This document shows positions 39,060-49,195 of a stretch of DNA of 64,000 nucleotides, piece after piece. Every line of letters begins with the position of its first letter. Positions within the stretch are counted from its first letter, which is position 1. The position numbers and the translations under genes were made by a program. This stretch comes from Effrenium voratum (taxonomy: Eukaryota > Sar > Dinophyceae > Suessiales > Symbiodiniaceae): contig CAUJNA010000458.1 in NCBI GenBank assembly GCA_963377175.1, positions 692,033 through 756,032 on the forward strand, read 5' to 3'. The notes under the pieces are model-generated. The model saw only the letters and a program-made list of their open reading frames with translations, searched no databases and had not been told where the DNA came from.

Positions 39060-39600
39060 AAGCAGGAGGTTGTAACAGCATGAAACAGTTAGGGACGGTC
39101 TGGGGTAAAACAAGTTTTAGACATAGCGGGAAACGGTTCGGGACGGTTTGGAACTATTTCTAAACAGATTTTAAAAACAGCGGGGAACGGTTTGGGACGG
39201 TTTGCGACCATTTGTAAGCATGCTGAAGCCGGAACTATTTGAAACTATTTGAAACTATTTGGAACTATTTGAGACTATGCGAAGCGAAAAGTGGCTCTGG
39301 GCAGCGCTATGCTTACAAATAGCGGGAAACGGTTTCGAACGGTTTGGAACTATTTCTAAAATCGTTTTAGAAATAGCGGGAAGCGGTTGAAACGGTCTGG
39401 GACTATTTCTAAAACAAGACTTAGAAGTAGTGGAAAACGGTTTGGGACGGTTTAGGAGTATTTCTAAAACAGGATTTACAAATAGCGGGAAGCGGTTCGG
39501 GACGGTTTGGGACTATATCTAAAACAGGATTTAGAAATAGCGGGCAACGGTTCGGGACGGTTTGAGACTATTTCTAAATCAGGATCTGGAAAAAGCAGGC
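39060..39600. repeat. About 57-bp array (GCGGGAAACGGTTTGGGACG)
   Basis: Units of GCGGGAAACGGTTCGGGACG, GTTTGGGACTATTTCTAAAA and CAGGATTTAGAAATA. GGGA(A/G)(A/G)CGG landmarks lie near 39126, 39181, 39321, 39378, 39486 and 39541. A stretch at 39230-39285 is simple GAACTATTTGAAACTATTT. Confidence 0.85.
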
Positions 39601-39903
39601 AATGGTTTGAAAAGGCTTGGGGCGACTCTCAAAGCAGATCGCAGCGGTTTGTGTCTTTTTTTGAAGCAGCACGCCCGACCATGAAGAGCCTGGGGCGTTG
39701 CCAGGGCACTCACCCACTAGGCGCAGCGCAAGTGCGAGAGCCCGAGCCCCGCCTCCTTCGCCAGCTTGGCAAATTCGTGGGCTTAGGCGGGCTGGCCGGG
39801 CCGGGGGGGGAGGCGGGTTCTGCAGAGCGGGTCTGCGGGGAATGACCGCCACCCTGCCAACCCAGGCTACGACCCAAGTCTCTGGGCCCCGGTCTTTGAT
39901 AAA
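39601..39903. other. GC-rich flank of the DNA transposon
   Basis: A GC-rich block (about 39665-39860) with no recognised gene, immediately left of the terminal inverted repeat. The right flank at about 47230-47480 is also GC-rich. Confidence 0.5.
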
Positions 39904-39926
39904 CCCAGAGGGACCAATAGACCCTT
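39904..39926 (+). repeat. Left terminal inverted repeat
   Basis: 23 bp, perfect reverse complement of 47098-47120. The outermost bases are CCCAGAGGG. Immediately inside lies AAAATTCGACCC. Confidence 0.9.
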
Positions 39927-40102
39927 GAAAATTCGACCCTTTTTAAATAAGGGTGTAAGCCCTAGATTGCAAAGTCAAATAAGGGTCTATTTTTTACACC
40001 ATGAGGGAGGGAGGGGAACACATGAGGGAGGGAGGGGAACACATGAGCATCACTCTTCTTGTCTCGCATGGCTCAGCAGTTTGTATATAGTGCCCTGCCG
40101 CC

Positions 40103-41267
40103 ATGGCGGGATTAGAACCCGATGCTCGAACTCTCGTCGCGATTTTCAGGAAGCACATGCCAGGAGGACCAAAATCTGCAGACTACTTGCAGCCGGACCC
40201 AGACATTCTGTGCGCAAGGCTCGAAGATCTCCTCATGGACATATGCCGCATTCAGAGGCGCAAGACTGGCAAGTTCCTGCAAACTTGCATCAAAGAAGCT
40301 TGGGCCTTGAGTCATGGCGAAGTCAAGACTTTTGCTCAAAGACTTCAAGCAGGTTTGGAGCACATCTACCTGAAGAAGAAGCAGGCCACCTCAGGCAAGA
40401 AGCTTGCCCCTGCAGTTGCCAGGATAATCAAGCTTTTGAGCAAGGAGGGCTTGGCTGAGGTGCCAAACGCGTCTGAGCAAGGCAAGGAGGACCTCCAAAA
40501 CTTGTCTCCAGAGCAAGTCTCCAAGCTCTACGAGAAGTTTGGCGTGGACACTGTCCCAGAGTTGGCAGCATCCAGCAGTTCCCAGTTGGTCCCCATTGAG
40601 GTTTGCAGCTCCCAAGAAATTCTCGCAAGCCAGGCGTCGGCAGCACCCCCAGATGTCAACTACAAGCAGTACACTTGTTCGCACGCCGTGGCCCTCGTTC
40701 GACTCTTTCCTGACGGCTCCCAAACAACTGCCACCATGAAGGTGGGCCCGGGAAGCTTTGCCTTGGGCTGTTTTTCTAGCGAGGAAGAACACGAAAGTGA
40801 GATTCCCAATTCCATGGTGTTGGCCATGGATCCCAAGGTCAAAAAAGCTGGCAGCTGCAAAGGCAGCTGCTATGGCCTTGAAAAGGCCTGCCAGCAAAGC
40901 ACCTACTGACTCTGGGAGTTTGAAAGCCATGAAGAAGCCGGCAGCTGCCCCTGTTGGCCTTCCAAAGTGTAGTGATGCCTCGAATCATTTATTTGCTGTC
41001 ATGCACTATAAGAACAGCAATTCGTACGCCATTCGTGCAAAGACTGGCACCAAAGCCCAGCTCTTTTGTGTCCCCTTTGGTGAAAGGACTCCACAGCAAG
41101 TTTTTGGCATTGTCAAGGATGCTGTGGCTAAGCTCACCGCTGGAGACGATGTCCAAGCTGTGAAGTTTTTTGGGGAATGCGCATGTTCGAATGTATATGT
41201 GAACGCATCTGCAGTGTGTGTTGTTGCAAACAGGCCAGGCTGTGTGAACACATGCAATTTCAACTGA
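40103..41267 (+). CDS. Transposon gene A: Lys/Ala/Pro-rich protein, frameshifted
   Basis: The frame opens at ATGGCGGGATTAG, preceded by CTGCCGCC, and stays coding-like to about 40840 (helical, with KTGKFLQTCIKEAW and LEHIYLKKK). It then continues one frame over as KKLAAAKAAAMALKRPAS, KKPAAA and a C-terminal domain (HLFAVMHYKNSNSYAIRAKT to about FFGE) before stopping at 41267. The switch point is an A6 run at 40841-40846; dropping one A restores a single frame of about 388 codons. The KRPA/KKPAAA tract is common in dinoflagellate proteins. The C-terminal strand-strand-strand-helix pattern could bind DNA, but that is a guess. Function unknown. Confidence 0.55.
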
Positions 41268-41637
41268 CACATTCTTACGTACAAAGGAACAAACGACAAA
41301 CCACCACAATGTTTATGAGGGAGGGAGGGAGGCGACCTTGGTGGGAAGGATGGTGGCTTGAAAGTGTTCTGTTTTAAAATTGTTGCAAACCAACCATGTG
41401 CAGGAGGGAGGGAGGAGCTAAATTGTTGTAACATGACCCCAATGGTGTTTTTTAGAAGGGATGATGTTGGAATAATTTGTAGCTGTAAAAGGGATTGTCT
41501 AAGGGGGACTGGGCGCTTGACACATGCTTGGTCGCAGTTTGCTTGATGCATGGCTCATGTTGGAAACCTGTTGCTTGATGCATGGCTCATGTGAGCGATC
41601 CTGAGCTGTCTCGGTGCCATCATGTCTCGGTGCCACC

Positions 41638-42764
41638 ATGCCTTCCCTGAAGAGGCCTGCCAGTGCCCCTGCAAAAGCAAAGTGCAAGGCCAAAGCCAAG
41701 GCCAAGGCCAATGAGCCCCAGGCCAAAGCTGTGCCCCCTGTAGAGGGGGAAGAAGAAATGTCGCCTGAAGCCAAAGCTGCATCCATTGTTTTGAAGAGGT
41801 ACTACTGGCGGGTCGGCTGTATGAGCACAAAGTGCGTTTCTTGGCTGGGAGGGAGGGACCGAGAGTACGGGACTGGGAGGGAGGGACTGGAAAAAAGGGA
41901 CTGGGAGGGAGGGACTGGGACTGGGAGGGAGGCACTGCAAGAGACGGACTGGGAGGGAGCTGAAACATGTTTTTCCCTGTTGTCTCAGGCTGACTTCAAG
42001 AAGGAGGAGCTGGCCAAGGACAAGAAGAAGGGCAAGAAGAAGTGGAGACTGGATCGACCCTGAACTGAAAATCATGGGGGGAGGATGTGGTCACTGAAAA
42101 ATAATGCAAAACAAGACAACCTATAGGGAGCCCGAAGGAAGGAGGGAGGGAGGAAGGGACGGCAACTTGTAATGCCAATATCCCAAGCTGCCACCCGAGG
42201 ACTGGGATGCAGCTACATTTGCTCCTGGAGGTGTTTGGGATGGCTCTGGACCTTCCAACATGGCAACCTGTCTGCATTTCATGTGTTGTTTTAGAGCTTG
42301 CACTTGGCACCCTGAGGGAGGGAGGGTGGGGTGCCAAAGACTAATTAATTCATAGAAGCACATTTATGCAAGACCATTGTACAGCATGGTGAGGGAGGGA
42401 GGGAAAAAACCACCATGATACCTGCCAGGTACCACCTGTACCTCCTCCTGTGCCTCCTCCACCGAAACCGCCAGCGGTACCACCTGCAACAAGGCCACCA
42501 AACGTGAAATTCGGAGGCTTCAAAGCCATGCCTGTCCCCAAGCCGGTTGTGAAAGCACCTGCAGCCAAAGCTATGCCAAAGACCACTGACCACCCCCCAA
42601 AGCCTGTGGGGTGGTTTTTGGTCAATTCGACGGTGACAGTGGCAGAAGTTTATGATGTGGCCGACCAGCCTGCCGCTCCCATGTTGCCTCCTCCTCCTAC
42701 AAGGAATGAGGCAGGCTATCGTGCGTATGCTGCAGCTATGCATAGGCAGCATCAGCAGGAGTAA
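41638..42764 (+). CDS. Transposon gene B: multi-exon Lys/Pro-rich protein (exon limits uncertain)
   Basis: It starts MPSLKRPASAPAKAKCKAKA, followed by an acidic segment to about 41807, where AGAG is followed by GTAC (GT donor). Further coding-like pieces are at about 41990-42063 (after TTGTCTCAG; Lys-rich, in the frame of the first exon), about 42187-42260 (PPEDWDAATFAPGGVWDGSG) and 42441-42764 (after CCTGCCAG; Pro-rich, then PKPVGWFLVNSTVTVAEVYD, ending at TAA). The gaps are GAGGGAGGGA-rich and look like introns. I could not find a set of splice sites that keeps all pieces in one frame. Function unknown; unlike gene A it has no folded domain I can see. Confidence 0.4.
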
Positions 42765-42837
42765 TTGGCATGTGCAGTTGGCAATATGGAAAAACACATT
42801 GCATGCTGGCAGGGTGTCATGCCAAATACTTGTATGT

Positions 42838-42925
42838 TGAGGGAGGGAGGGATGGATGGAATGAGGGAGGGATGGAGGGAAGGGGAAGGGAGGGAAGGGA
42901 GGGAAGGAGGGAATGGATGGAGGGA
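42838..42925 (+). repeat. GAGGGAGGGA tract
   Basis: The longest of several (G)AGGGAGGGA tracts spread over the transposon, always in this orientation: about 40004-40038, 41317-41335, 41403-41415, 41845-41958, 42140-42155, 42313-42326, 42390-42403, 44824-44832 and 46959-46975. They fall in gaps between coding pieces. Runs of three guanines four or more in a row could form G-quadruplexes. Confidence 0.8.
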
Positions 42926-43310
42926 TGCTAGTTTTGTTTTTGAAAAAAGCACTCGAACTTCAAATGCGCAATATTTGAATGATCTCAATGGGCACCATTT
43001 CATGCAAACCTTTTGGAAAAAAAACTTTGGTCCCTTGTTGGTCCTTGGTTGGTCCATTGTTTTGATCCATTGTTTTCACTCAATCAAGGGAAATGTACAC
43101 TCATTTTTTCATTGGACTGGATCACATTTTTTATATTCATGAAATATTGGCAGTTGCAAAATGTTTGAAACAGGTCCCAAACAGTCCTAGGGAATTGCCA
43201 TAGCATGTCATGTCAACATGATCTTGAGGATTTGATAGGGTTTGCGCAGTGACTGGCATCCACCAAGTCTGTGTACAATGCCAGTGCTAGAATGTGATGA
43301 ATGTGGACTG

Positions 43311-43436
43311 GAGAAAAAACATGGTTGAAAAAGTTGAAAATTTTCAACTTTTTCAACTACATTTTAAATGTAAAGTAAAGGAAAAGGGAGTTGAAAAAGT
43401 TGAAAATTTTCAACTTTTTCAACCCTGGTTTTTTCT
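43311..43436. repeat. Twin 34-bp perfect palindromes
   Basis: Two copies of the same perfect 34-bp palindrome at 43324-43357 and 43390-43423, each with GTTGAAAAAG as outer arm and GAAAATTTTC at the centre. The two are themselves embedded in an outer inverted repeat (GAGAAAAAAC on the left, GTTTTTTCT on the right). They lie in the non-coding gap before gene C. Confidence 0.95.
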
Positions 43437-43601
43437 ATGAAGATACCCCACTTGTTTATCTTGATGTCTGATTGGCATTGATCCTTGAACATTCTGGTAT
43501 TTTTACATTTGAGAGAATCCTGGATGGATGGATGGAATTTGCACTTTGCTCCATTTAGATTTGCAGCATTATAGTGCTAGAATATTTTGAGCTTCTCAGC
43601 A

Positions 43602-43838
43602 ATGGCTGCAAAGAGGAATGGCCAGAAGGATGCCAAGGCCAAGGCATCGGCCAAAGGAAAGGCAGCTGCTGCCAAGGCAGCTCCTGCCACTTTGAAGTCT
43701 GTGAAGAAGGAGCCTGACTCCCAGGAGAAGGCCTCTTCTGGCCCTTCAGTTGACAAAGCCGCCCAACAAGGATTCATCAACAGCATCAAGTATAGGGCCA
43801 ACACTAAGAACGACCCTGATGCCCAGACCTTGTTGGAG
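43602..43838 (+). CDS. Transposon gene C, exon 1
   Basis: 79 codons starting MAAKRNGQKDAKAKASAKGK, an Ala/Lys-rich tail, then SIKYRANTKNDPDAQTLLE. The start follows TTCTCAGCA, a good splice or trans-splice acceptor context, so I prefer it to an in-frame ATG five codons upstream. It joins exon 2 (43997-44812) through a GC-AG intron to give a 350-residue protein. Low-complexity basic N-termini of this kind are common in dinoflagellate nuclear proteins. Confidence 0.65.
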
Positions 43839-43996
43839 GCCTGATGTTTAAGAATACAATAATAATATGCAAATTTTATTTTGCATTCAGACCCTAATTA
43901 GTAGATTTTGTTTTCCCATTTTTTAACCTTCAGTTTTTCACATTTTGAAATTTGGTAACTTTTCTCAAATCAATCTACTTTCTGTGGCCTTTGCAG
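43839..43996 (+). other. GC-AG intron of gene C
   Basis: The 158-bp intron begins GCCTGATG and ends TTTTGCAG-type (TTTGCAG). The hexamer AGGCCT spans both boundaries (43837-43842 and 43995-44000), so the intron is flanked by a direct repeat. Without removal the frame hits TGA at once; with removal it continues for 271 codons. Confidence 0.8.
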
Positions 43997-44812
43997 GCCT
44001 ACAATAAGATGAGCTCCACCGAGAAGAAGGCTCTGATTTCGAGATTTCAGGCCCAGGGGGGCTTGAAGAATCTTTCTTGGGCAGCCGAGCTCAAGCAGGA
44101 AGCCATTGACTCCACCACTGTGACCTCCAATACTGAGAAGGGCATGTTCACTGCCTCCCAGATTTTGAAGTTCCATGGGCTTGTGGTTGGAGTCAATATC
44201 ACCCAGGAGCGGCAGGATGTGGTTCTGAAGGAGCTCCTCAGAGAGAACCGGGAGGAGTTGGGCCTGGATCCCAACATCAACATCGATCAGGTGCATCCCA
44301 CCATTCCTGAGCTGAGCCGCTACTACTACGAGAAGGCAAGCTCCAGCACCTCGACTTCGAATCAAGTTCAAACCACCTTGGAGGTGGGCTCCAGCTCTGT
44401 CAAGACGGACAGCTTGCTCAAGCCCATGATCGCTCATGGGGACGAGAGCACAGGTGTCCATGAGAATCCCGGCTACGCCGCCCTGCTGGAGACCATGAAG
44501 GCCTTGCAGTCTGTGAAGGGCAAGGTCGATAAAGAGCTGGCCCTGGCCAGGAGCCTTTTGCTTGACTTGGAGGCGAACGAGACTGAGGCATTTTTGCCAA
44601 TTCAGGAAGAAATTGCCACCATTTTGAAGGCTGTTGACTCCTGGTTGCTTTTCTGTCGGAAGGCCCTCAACCAGGGAAACAAAGCCAACCCAGACACAAA
44701 GCTGGAGGAGCTCAAAGAGCTGGCCTCCCAGCTTGAAACTGTGAAAGGGAGTGGTGTCGTCCACCTGGATGGCTTAAAGGGCGTCCAAAAGAAGCTGAAA
44801 GCCTTGCTGTGA
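43997..44812 (+). CDS. Transposon gene C, exon 2
   Basis: Continues the frame of exon 1 as AYNKMSSTEKKALISRFQAQ and then a folded-looking region with LKNLSWAAEL, TEKGMFTASQILKFHGL and ITQERQDVVLKELL, followed by a Ser/Thr-rich linker and a C-terminal helical segment rich in Leu and Lys. The KK-L---F---G---LSW pattern followed by EKG recalls a family of dinoflagellate proteins with no known function. No catalytic motif is visible. Codon use is strongly G/C-ending, unlike the AT-rich intron. It lies between accessory gene B and the transposase-like gene, all in the same direction, so it may be an accessory factor for transposition. Confidence 0.65.
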   Translation, partial: AYNKMSSTEKKALISRFQAQGGLKNLSWAAELKQEAIDSTTVTSNTEKGMFTASQILKFHGLVVGVNITQERQDVVLKELLRENREELGLDPNINIDQVHPTIPELSRYYYEKASSSTSTSNQVQTTLEVGSSSVKTDSLLKPMIAHGDESTGVHENPGYAALLETMKALQSVKGKVDKELALARSLLLDLEANETEAFLPIQEEIATILKAVDSWLLFCRKALNQGNKANPDTKLEELKELASQLETVKGSGVVHLDGLKGVQKKLKALL

Positions 44813-44940
44813 AGAGAACGTGCAGGAGGGAGAGAGAAAAACGACCTTGTCCTTCACTTGCTGACTGTGCAGCTTGAAATACAGTGCCAGCCATTTTCGA
44901 ACTTTGTCTGAGTCATGTCAAAATATTTTGTGTTGCAACG

Positions 44941-44947
44941 AGAGAGA

Positions 44948-45037
<90 letters not shown>

Positions 45038-45050
45038 GAGAGAGAGAGAC
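44941..45050. repeat. (GA)n microsatellite
   Basis: About 110 bp of nearly pure GA dinucleotides in the gap between genes C and D. Arg-Glu open frames through it are artefacts. Confidence 0.95.
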
Positions 45051-45156
45051 AGGTAGAGATACAAGAATTTGCATGCGCAGCTGGTAAGCCATGGCATCTG
45101 TGTGGCACAAAGTGCTCCTATGGATGATTTTCTGGGATGTGACACCTGCTAGTGCC

Positions 45157-47059
45157 ATGTTCCACAACAAGAAGAGTGGGGACAATATTTTCGAGTCCCC
45201 CACCAAACGGTTGAGGCAGCATGTTCACACACTGTTTTTGGACAACAAGCTGAGTGGACAAGAAACCCAGCTTCTGGAGAACCAGATTGGAGCCTGTCAT
45301 GTGCAAGGCTTCAAAGAGCATGCAGGCCCATCTGTCAATGTCAGCAAAAAGGCTGCCAGGGACATGCTGAGAAGATGCTTGAAGGGCACAAAGTGGCCCA
45401 AAATATATACAGCTGAAATACGAATTTGGGACGCCAATTTACAAGTGGAGAAGTACGCCAAGGTAGCACTGCTGCTGCCACATGAGCTTTTGCATGTTCT
45501 TGGCACCATGAACTCAGCTGAGACTTTGACGCAACTGGATGGTGCTGTGGAGTCTGTGCAGGCGCATTGCAGGAAAGCACAAAGAGCTTTTGGCAGCCCA
45601 ACGTGTGGCTTCGGATTGTGGAGTGATGCTACTCCATTCAACTGGGACAGAACAAAGACTTTGGAAATTATTTTGATCAGTTTTCCAGGGCTAGAGCCTC
45701 CACATCATACAGTCCGAATTCCGGTCTGTGCGATTCCTCATGAGTTGGTCCTCAAGGAGAAAACATTTCAATATATTTTTAGCATCATTGCATGGAGCTT
45801 CCATTCAATTCATGCCCAACCACAGGCATGATGGCAGTCCTTGGTGCGTCCCAGAAGACAATTGGAGGAAACAACGGCAAGGCTTACCCTTGCCTTGTCC
45901 TGGTGTTCTTGCTGAAGTGCGATGTGATTGGAAATGTCAAGCTGAAGTGTTTGGCCTTCCCAGCTGGCAGCAAAAAGCTGGCATTTGCTGCAAATGCTCT
46001 GCCACCTTGGAAACCTTCACTGACTTCACTTCCAATGCTGTGTGGAGGACCGAAAGATACAGCCACTGGGATTTTCTGGAGAAACTCGAATCCTTGGACA
46101 GGCCAAGGACTGCTCTTTACAAATGTCCATTCTTCACCACCGAAGTTTTTAAATTGGATTGGCTGCATGTTGCAGATTTAGGCTGCAGCTGCGATATGCT
46201 TGGCAATCTTCTATGGTATGTTCTGCCCAAATTTGGTGGCACCAGGCAGGAGCAACTGAGTGCGTTGTGGCTCCGTATGAAGATATATTACGCTGACTGC
46301 GCCATCCAAGACACAATTGGCAACTTGACCTTTGGCATGCTGAGGAAAAAAAGCACCACTTCGCCCAAGCTGAGAACTAGGGCAGCTGAGACAAGAGCAT
46401 TGATCCCCTTTGGGGAATCCATTGCTCAGTCCATGCTGGACAGCGACATTCCCTTCGAGTTGGGCATCAAGGATGCCATGCATTTTTTGCAATTGTCTTA
46501 TGATTGCCTTCACAAGGACCGATTCGACCAGGTCCATTTTCAGAATGTTGTCTTCAAGTTCTTGCAAACATATCAATGCCTTGGATCTTTGGCAACTGAA
46601 GAATACACTTGGCATCTCAAGCCGAAATTCCATTTGCTTGCTGAGATTGCTTTGGCTGGGGACTGCCCGTCTTTAAATTGGTGTTACCGCGATGAGGAAG
46701 CTGGAGGTAGCATCAGCAAGATTGGCCGCTCCAGAGGAGGCCAACAAACTTTGTGGTCTGTGTCCAGTAGATGTTTGCAGAAATTCTGCTGCGACTTCCA
46801 GGCGCCAGTGTTTGATGAAAAAGACTTTGGCAGCCACGCGTTGCCTGCACGTTTCTGCGCTTGCGTGTCTGACTGGCAGCTTCAAAACATCAGCAACACT
46901 GGAGGGGGGACGGCAGGAGCAAATGTCGCATGGATTGGTTGGTTAACTGGGACTGCATGGAGGGAGGAAGGGAGGAGTCCAAGTTCCAGAACACAATTTT
47001 TTACCAAAACAAATAAGGGTCTATTTTTTTATTCGACCCTTAAATTAAACGCTTGTTAA
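45157..47059 (+). CDS. Transposon gene D: transposase-like protein of a dinoflagellate-expanded family, frameshifted
   Basis: I recognise this as a family present in very many copies in Symbiodiniaceae. Family-typical blocks in order: TKWPKIYTAEIRIWD, LLPHELLHVLG, FGLWSDATPFNWDRTKTLEI, FPGLEPPHHTVRIPVCAIPH, FSIIAWSF, then (next frame) RHDGSPWCVPEDNWRKQRQG, EVRCDWKCQAEVFGLPSW, DWLHVADLGCSCDMLGNLLW and a helical C-terminal half. The conserved acidic residues (WSDAT, CDWK, DWLH.AD) suggest a DDE/RNase H-type nuclease, but that is inference. The frame changes once between about 45810 and 45835. The start could be ATG 45157 (MFHNKKSG) or in-frame ATG 45091. It is the last gene before the right terminal repeat, and its C-terminal end runs into the subterminal region. 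The frameshift suggests an inactive copy. Confidence 0.7.
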
Positions 47060-47097
47060 AATAAAATTCGACCCTAACAAGCGCTTTCGACCCTTAT

Positions 47098-47120
47098 AAG
47101 GGTCTATTGGTCCCTCTGGG
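47098..47120 (-). repeat. Right terminal inverted repeat
   Basis: 23 bp, perfect inverse of 39904-39926. Inside it lie AAGGGTCG/CGACCCTT motifs (about 47030-47100) that repeat the terminal AAGGGTC core several times. Confidence 0.9.
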
Positions 47121-48550
47121 AAGTCAGCAAATTTAGAAATGGTTTCGAATAGTTTATCAAAATTTCATGAATAGTCTCAAATGGTTTCCGGAAAATTTAG
47201 AAATAGTTTCCACTACTGTTTTAAGTGAGGTTTTGCGTGAGCCCACACACCCGTCAGTCCAGTCCCCGGCCCGTCCCCGTCAGTCCACGACCGGTCCGAC
47301 CGGTCCCCCTCACACCCCGCTTGACACCGTCAGTCCGCCCGAGCCACGGGCAAAGTTAACGCGGCTTTTATGTTGGGCCAGCGCGCAGCTAGCTTTCAGC
47401 GCGCTGCACAGCCTTTCGGACTACAGGTGGCCGGTGCGACTCCGCGGGCCGCCGGGGCGCTCGCAGTAAGCCGGCGGCCCGCCTCCTGACCTTTCCCATC
47501 CCAGCTTGGCTTAGGGCTCTGTGGGCTGCGTGAAGACTGCCAACAGCGCAAGACCAACTCTCAGTGATTCTTCGCTAGGGCAAATACAAGTAGAGGAAGT
47601 TGCCACGCAACATGTTGCAGTTAGGTTTGCCTAGATGGGCGTCCAGTCACACTACAAGTCCGCAACCAGATCACTCGCAAACAAGCGGCCTTTGCGTTGG
47701 CCAACAAATTGGATGCCTGGCCGGGATCCGAATCCAGAGGCAGAACATAACCTTTTCTTTGTACCATAACCATTGCGTAGCACCATTTGGATACCTGCGC
47801 AACCAAAAGTCAAAGAAAGCATGCCCTCGGGCGCATCACATCACCTTACACACTTGATGCCAGTTAACCGAAATCTACAACATTCTGAAGAGAGGCTTTG
47901 TTGTGGAAGCAGCGTCTCTGTCAGGATGTTGCCGTGACGATTTTTTCAACACGGCGTAGGATCGGCCACCGACGGCAACGCCCAGCGAAACCTGCATGAT
48001 GAGACATCACCTCGCGCGGCCACCACACAACCTCCTTTCTGCCGATTGCGTTCACGTCGGGCCGCCAACTTGAAACTTACTGCAAGCGCCTGCCGCTTCT
48101 GGTTGACACAATTGCCACAGGCTTTTTCTGCGTGCCGCACAGCACGCCGCATCGCGATGTGCTCAGCTGCACATCCTTCAGAAGACAACAGCTCAGCGGG
48201 TTTGCGATCTTCTTCGTTTTTCGACTTGCCACTGCACCAGCAACACACAACAACTACAATGTGTGGCAGCTGTGCCGTGTAGAATGGTTGGTTCAATGCT
48301 GACGAACCGTCTGCGCCCACCTCGTCCTCGCAAATCGTTCAATTGGGCAAGGCCCCTTGCCGCTCAACCCGCTTCCGAAATAATGCTAACAACCAGCGCA
48401 GACATGACACTTAAGCTTCTGCCCCCCCCCATTGCGGAAACACACTGTCAAGGCAAAGAATTGCAGAACTGGGCGGCTCAAGGCGATTTACTTTCTTGCT
48501 GTCGCTGTACTCAGTATTCCCTTGCTGTTTGAGAATACCAATGGGAATAC
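47121..48550. other. Right flank of the transposon, no confident gene
   Basis: Starts with a short AAATAGTTTC-type repeat (47125-47215), then a GC-rich block (about 47230-47480) rich in CCGGTCC/CAGTCC motifs. A 124-codon minus-strand frame (47946-48320) has no recognisable motif. Confidence 0.45.
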
Positions 48551-48559
48551 CAAATGATA

Positions 48560-49195
48560 CATGTGAATAAACGCACAACCTTCGAAACTGGCTCCGAATA
48601 GCTTCTCCAAATTTCAGAAGTAGTTTGTATGGTTTTGCATCTTTCATTTGTTTTTATGAACGGTTTCAGATAGCTTGCAGACGTCGGCTCATAACTAGTT
48701 TCAGAGAGCTTACTAAACATTTATCAATAGTTTCAAATAGCTTCCCCAACATTAGAACACAACAATGTTTCAAGTATTGCCCAGGAATTGTAAAAATAGT
48801 CTCGAATTGTTTCCTGTAATTTACAAATAGTTTCAAATCGTTTCCTGAATTTATAGAAAAAGTTTCAACTAGTTTCCGTTTGTTGAGGTAAGTTCTATTT
48901 GTTTTTGGACCGAAAGGTCCAAAAGCGCCCAGTGCCTAAAACATGGTTATAGACAGTGTCCATTTGTCTGCCTTCTTGCTCAAATAAGGCACTTACTTTT
49001 GCACATACACCAACGGTTGCCTGCTTCTTTTTTACAAATAGTCTCAAAAAGTTTCTTGCTGTGTTTCTATAAATGGTCTCAAACAGTTTCTAGTTTTTTT
49101 TAATAAGTAGTCTCAAACAGTCTGGGATTTTTATAAATAGACTCAAATAGTTTCTGGGATTTCTATAAATAGTTTCAAATAGTTTCTCCTAAAAA
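48560..49195. repeat. AAATAGTTTCAAATAGTTTC repeat array
   Basis: Many degenerate copies of AAATAGT(T/C)TCAAA and CAGTTTCTGGGATTTCTATA. It is the reverse complement of the ACTATTTGAAAC/GAGACTATTTATAAA arrays at 36500-36950 and 39230-39285. Confidence 0.8.

Larger units (their letters stand above)
39904..47120 (+). mobile_element. 7.2-kb TIR DNA transposon with transposase-like gene and three cargo genes
   Basis: The interval is bounded by a perfect 23-bp inverted repeat (39904-39926 and 47098-47120) beginning CCCAGAGGGACCAATAGA. Subterminal motifs also match: CAAATAAGGGTCTATTTTTT occurs at both inner ends, and TCGACCC/GGGTCGA recurs near both ends, as expected for transposase binding sites. 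All four genes inside run left to right, and the last encodes a transposase-like protein. Most gaps between the genes hold GAGGGAGGGA tracts. The only visible target-site candidate is an AA dinucleotide just outside each end. Genes A and D each carry one frameshift, so this copy looks non-autonomous as assembled. The superfamily is unknown to me. Confidence 0.75.

Noticed and set aside
40103..40145. GGATTAGAACCC on the plus strand as a tRNA B box (minus strand GGGTTCTAATCC with a good T-stem)
   Set aside because: No A box or other cloverleaf arms at the right distance, and the bases are the start of transposon gene A.
43602..44812. CRISPR-like or bacterial origin for the repeat-rich, Lys/Ala-rich genes
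   Set aside because: Spliceosomal intron, codon composition and protein families are eukaryotic; no direct-repeat/spacer array is present.
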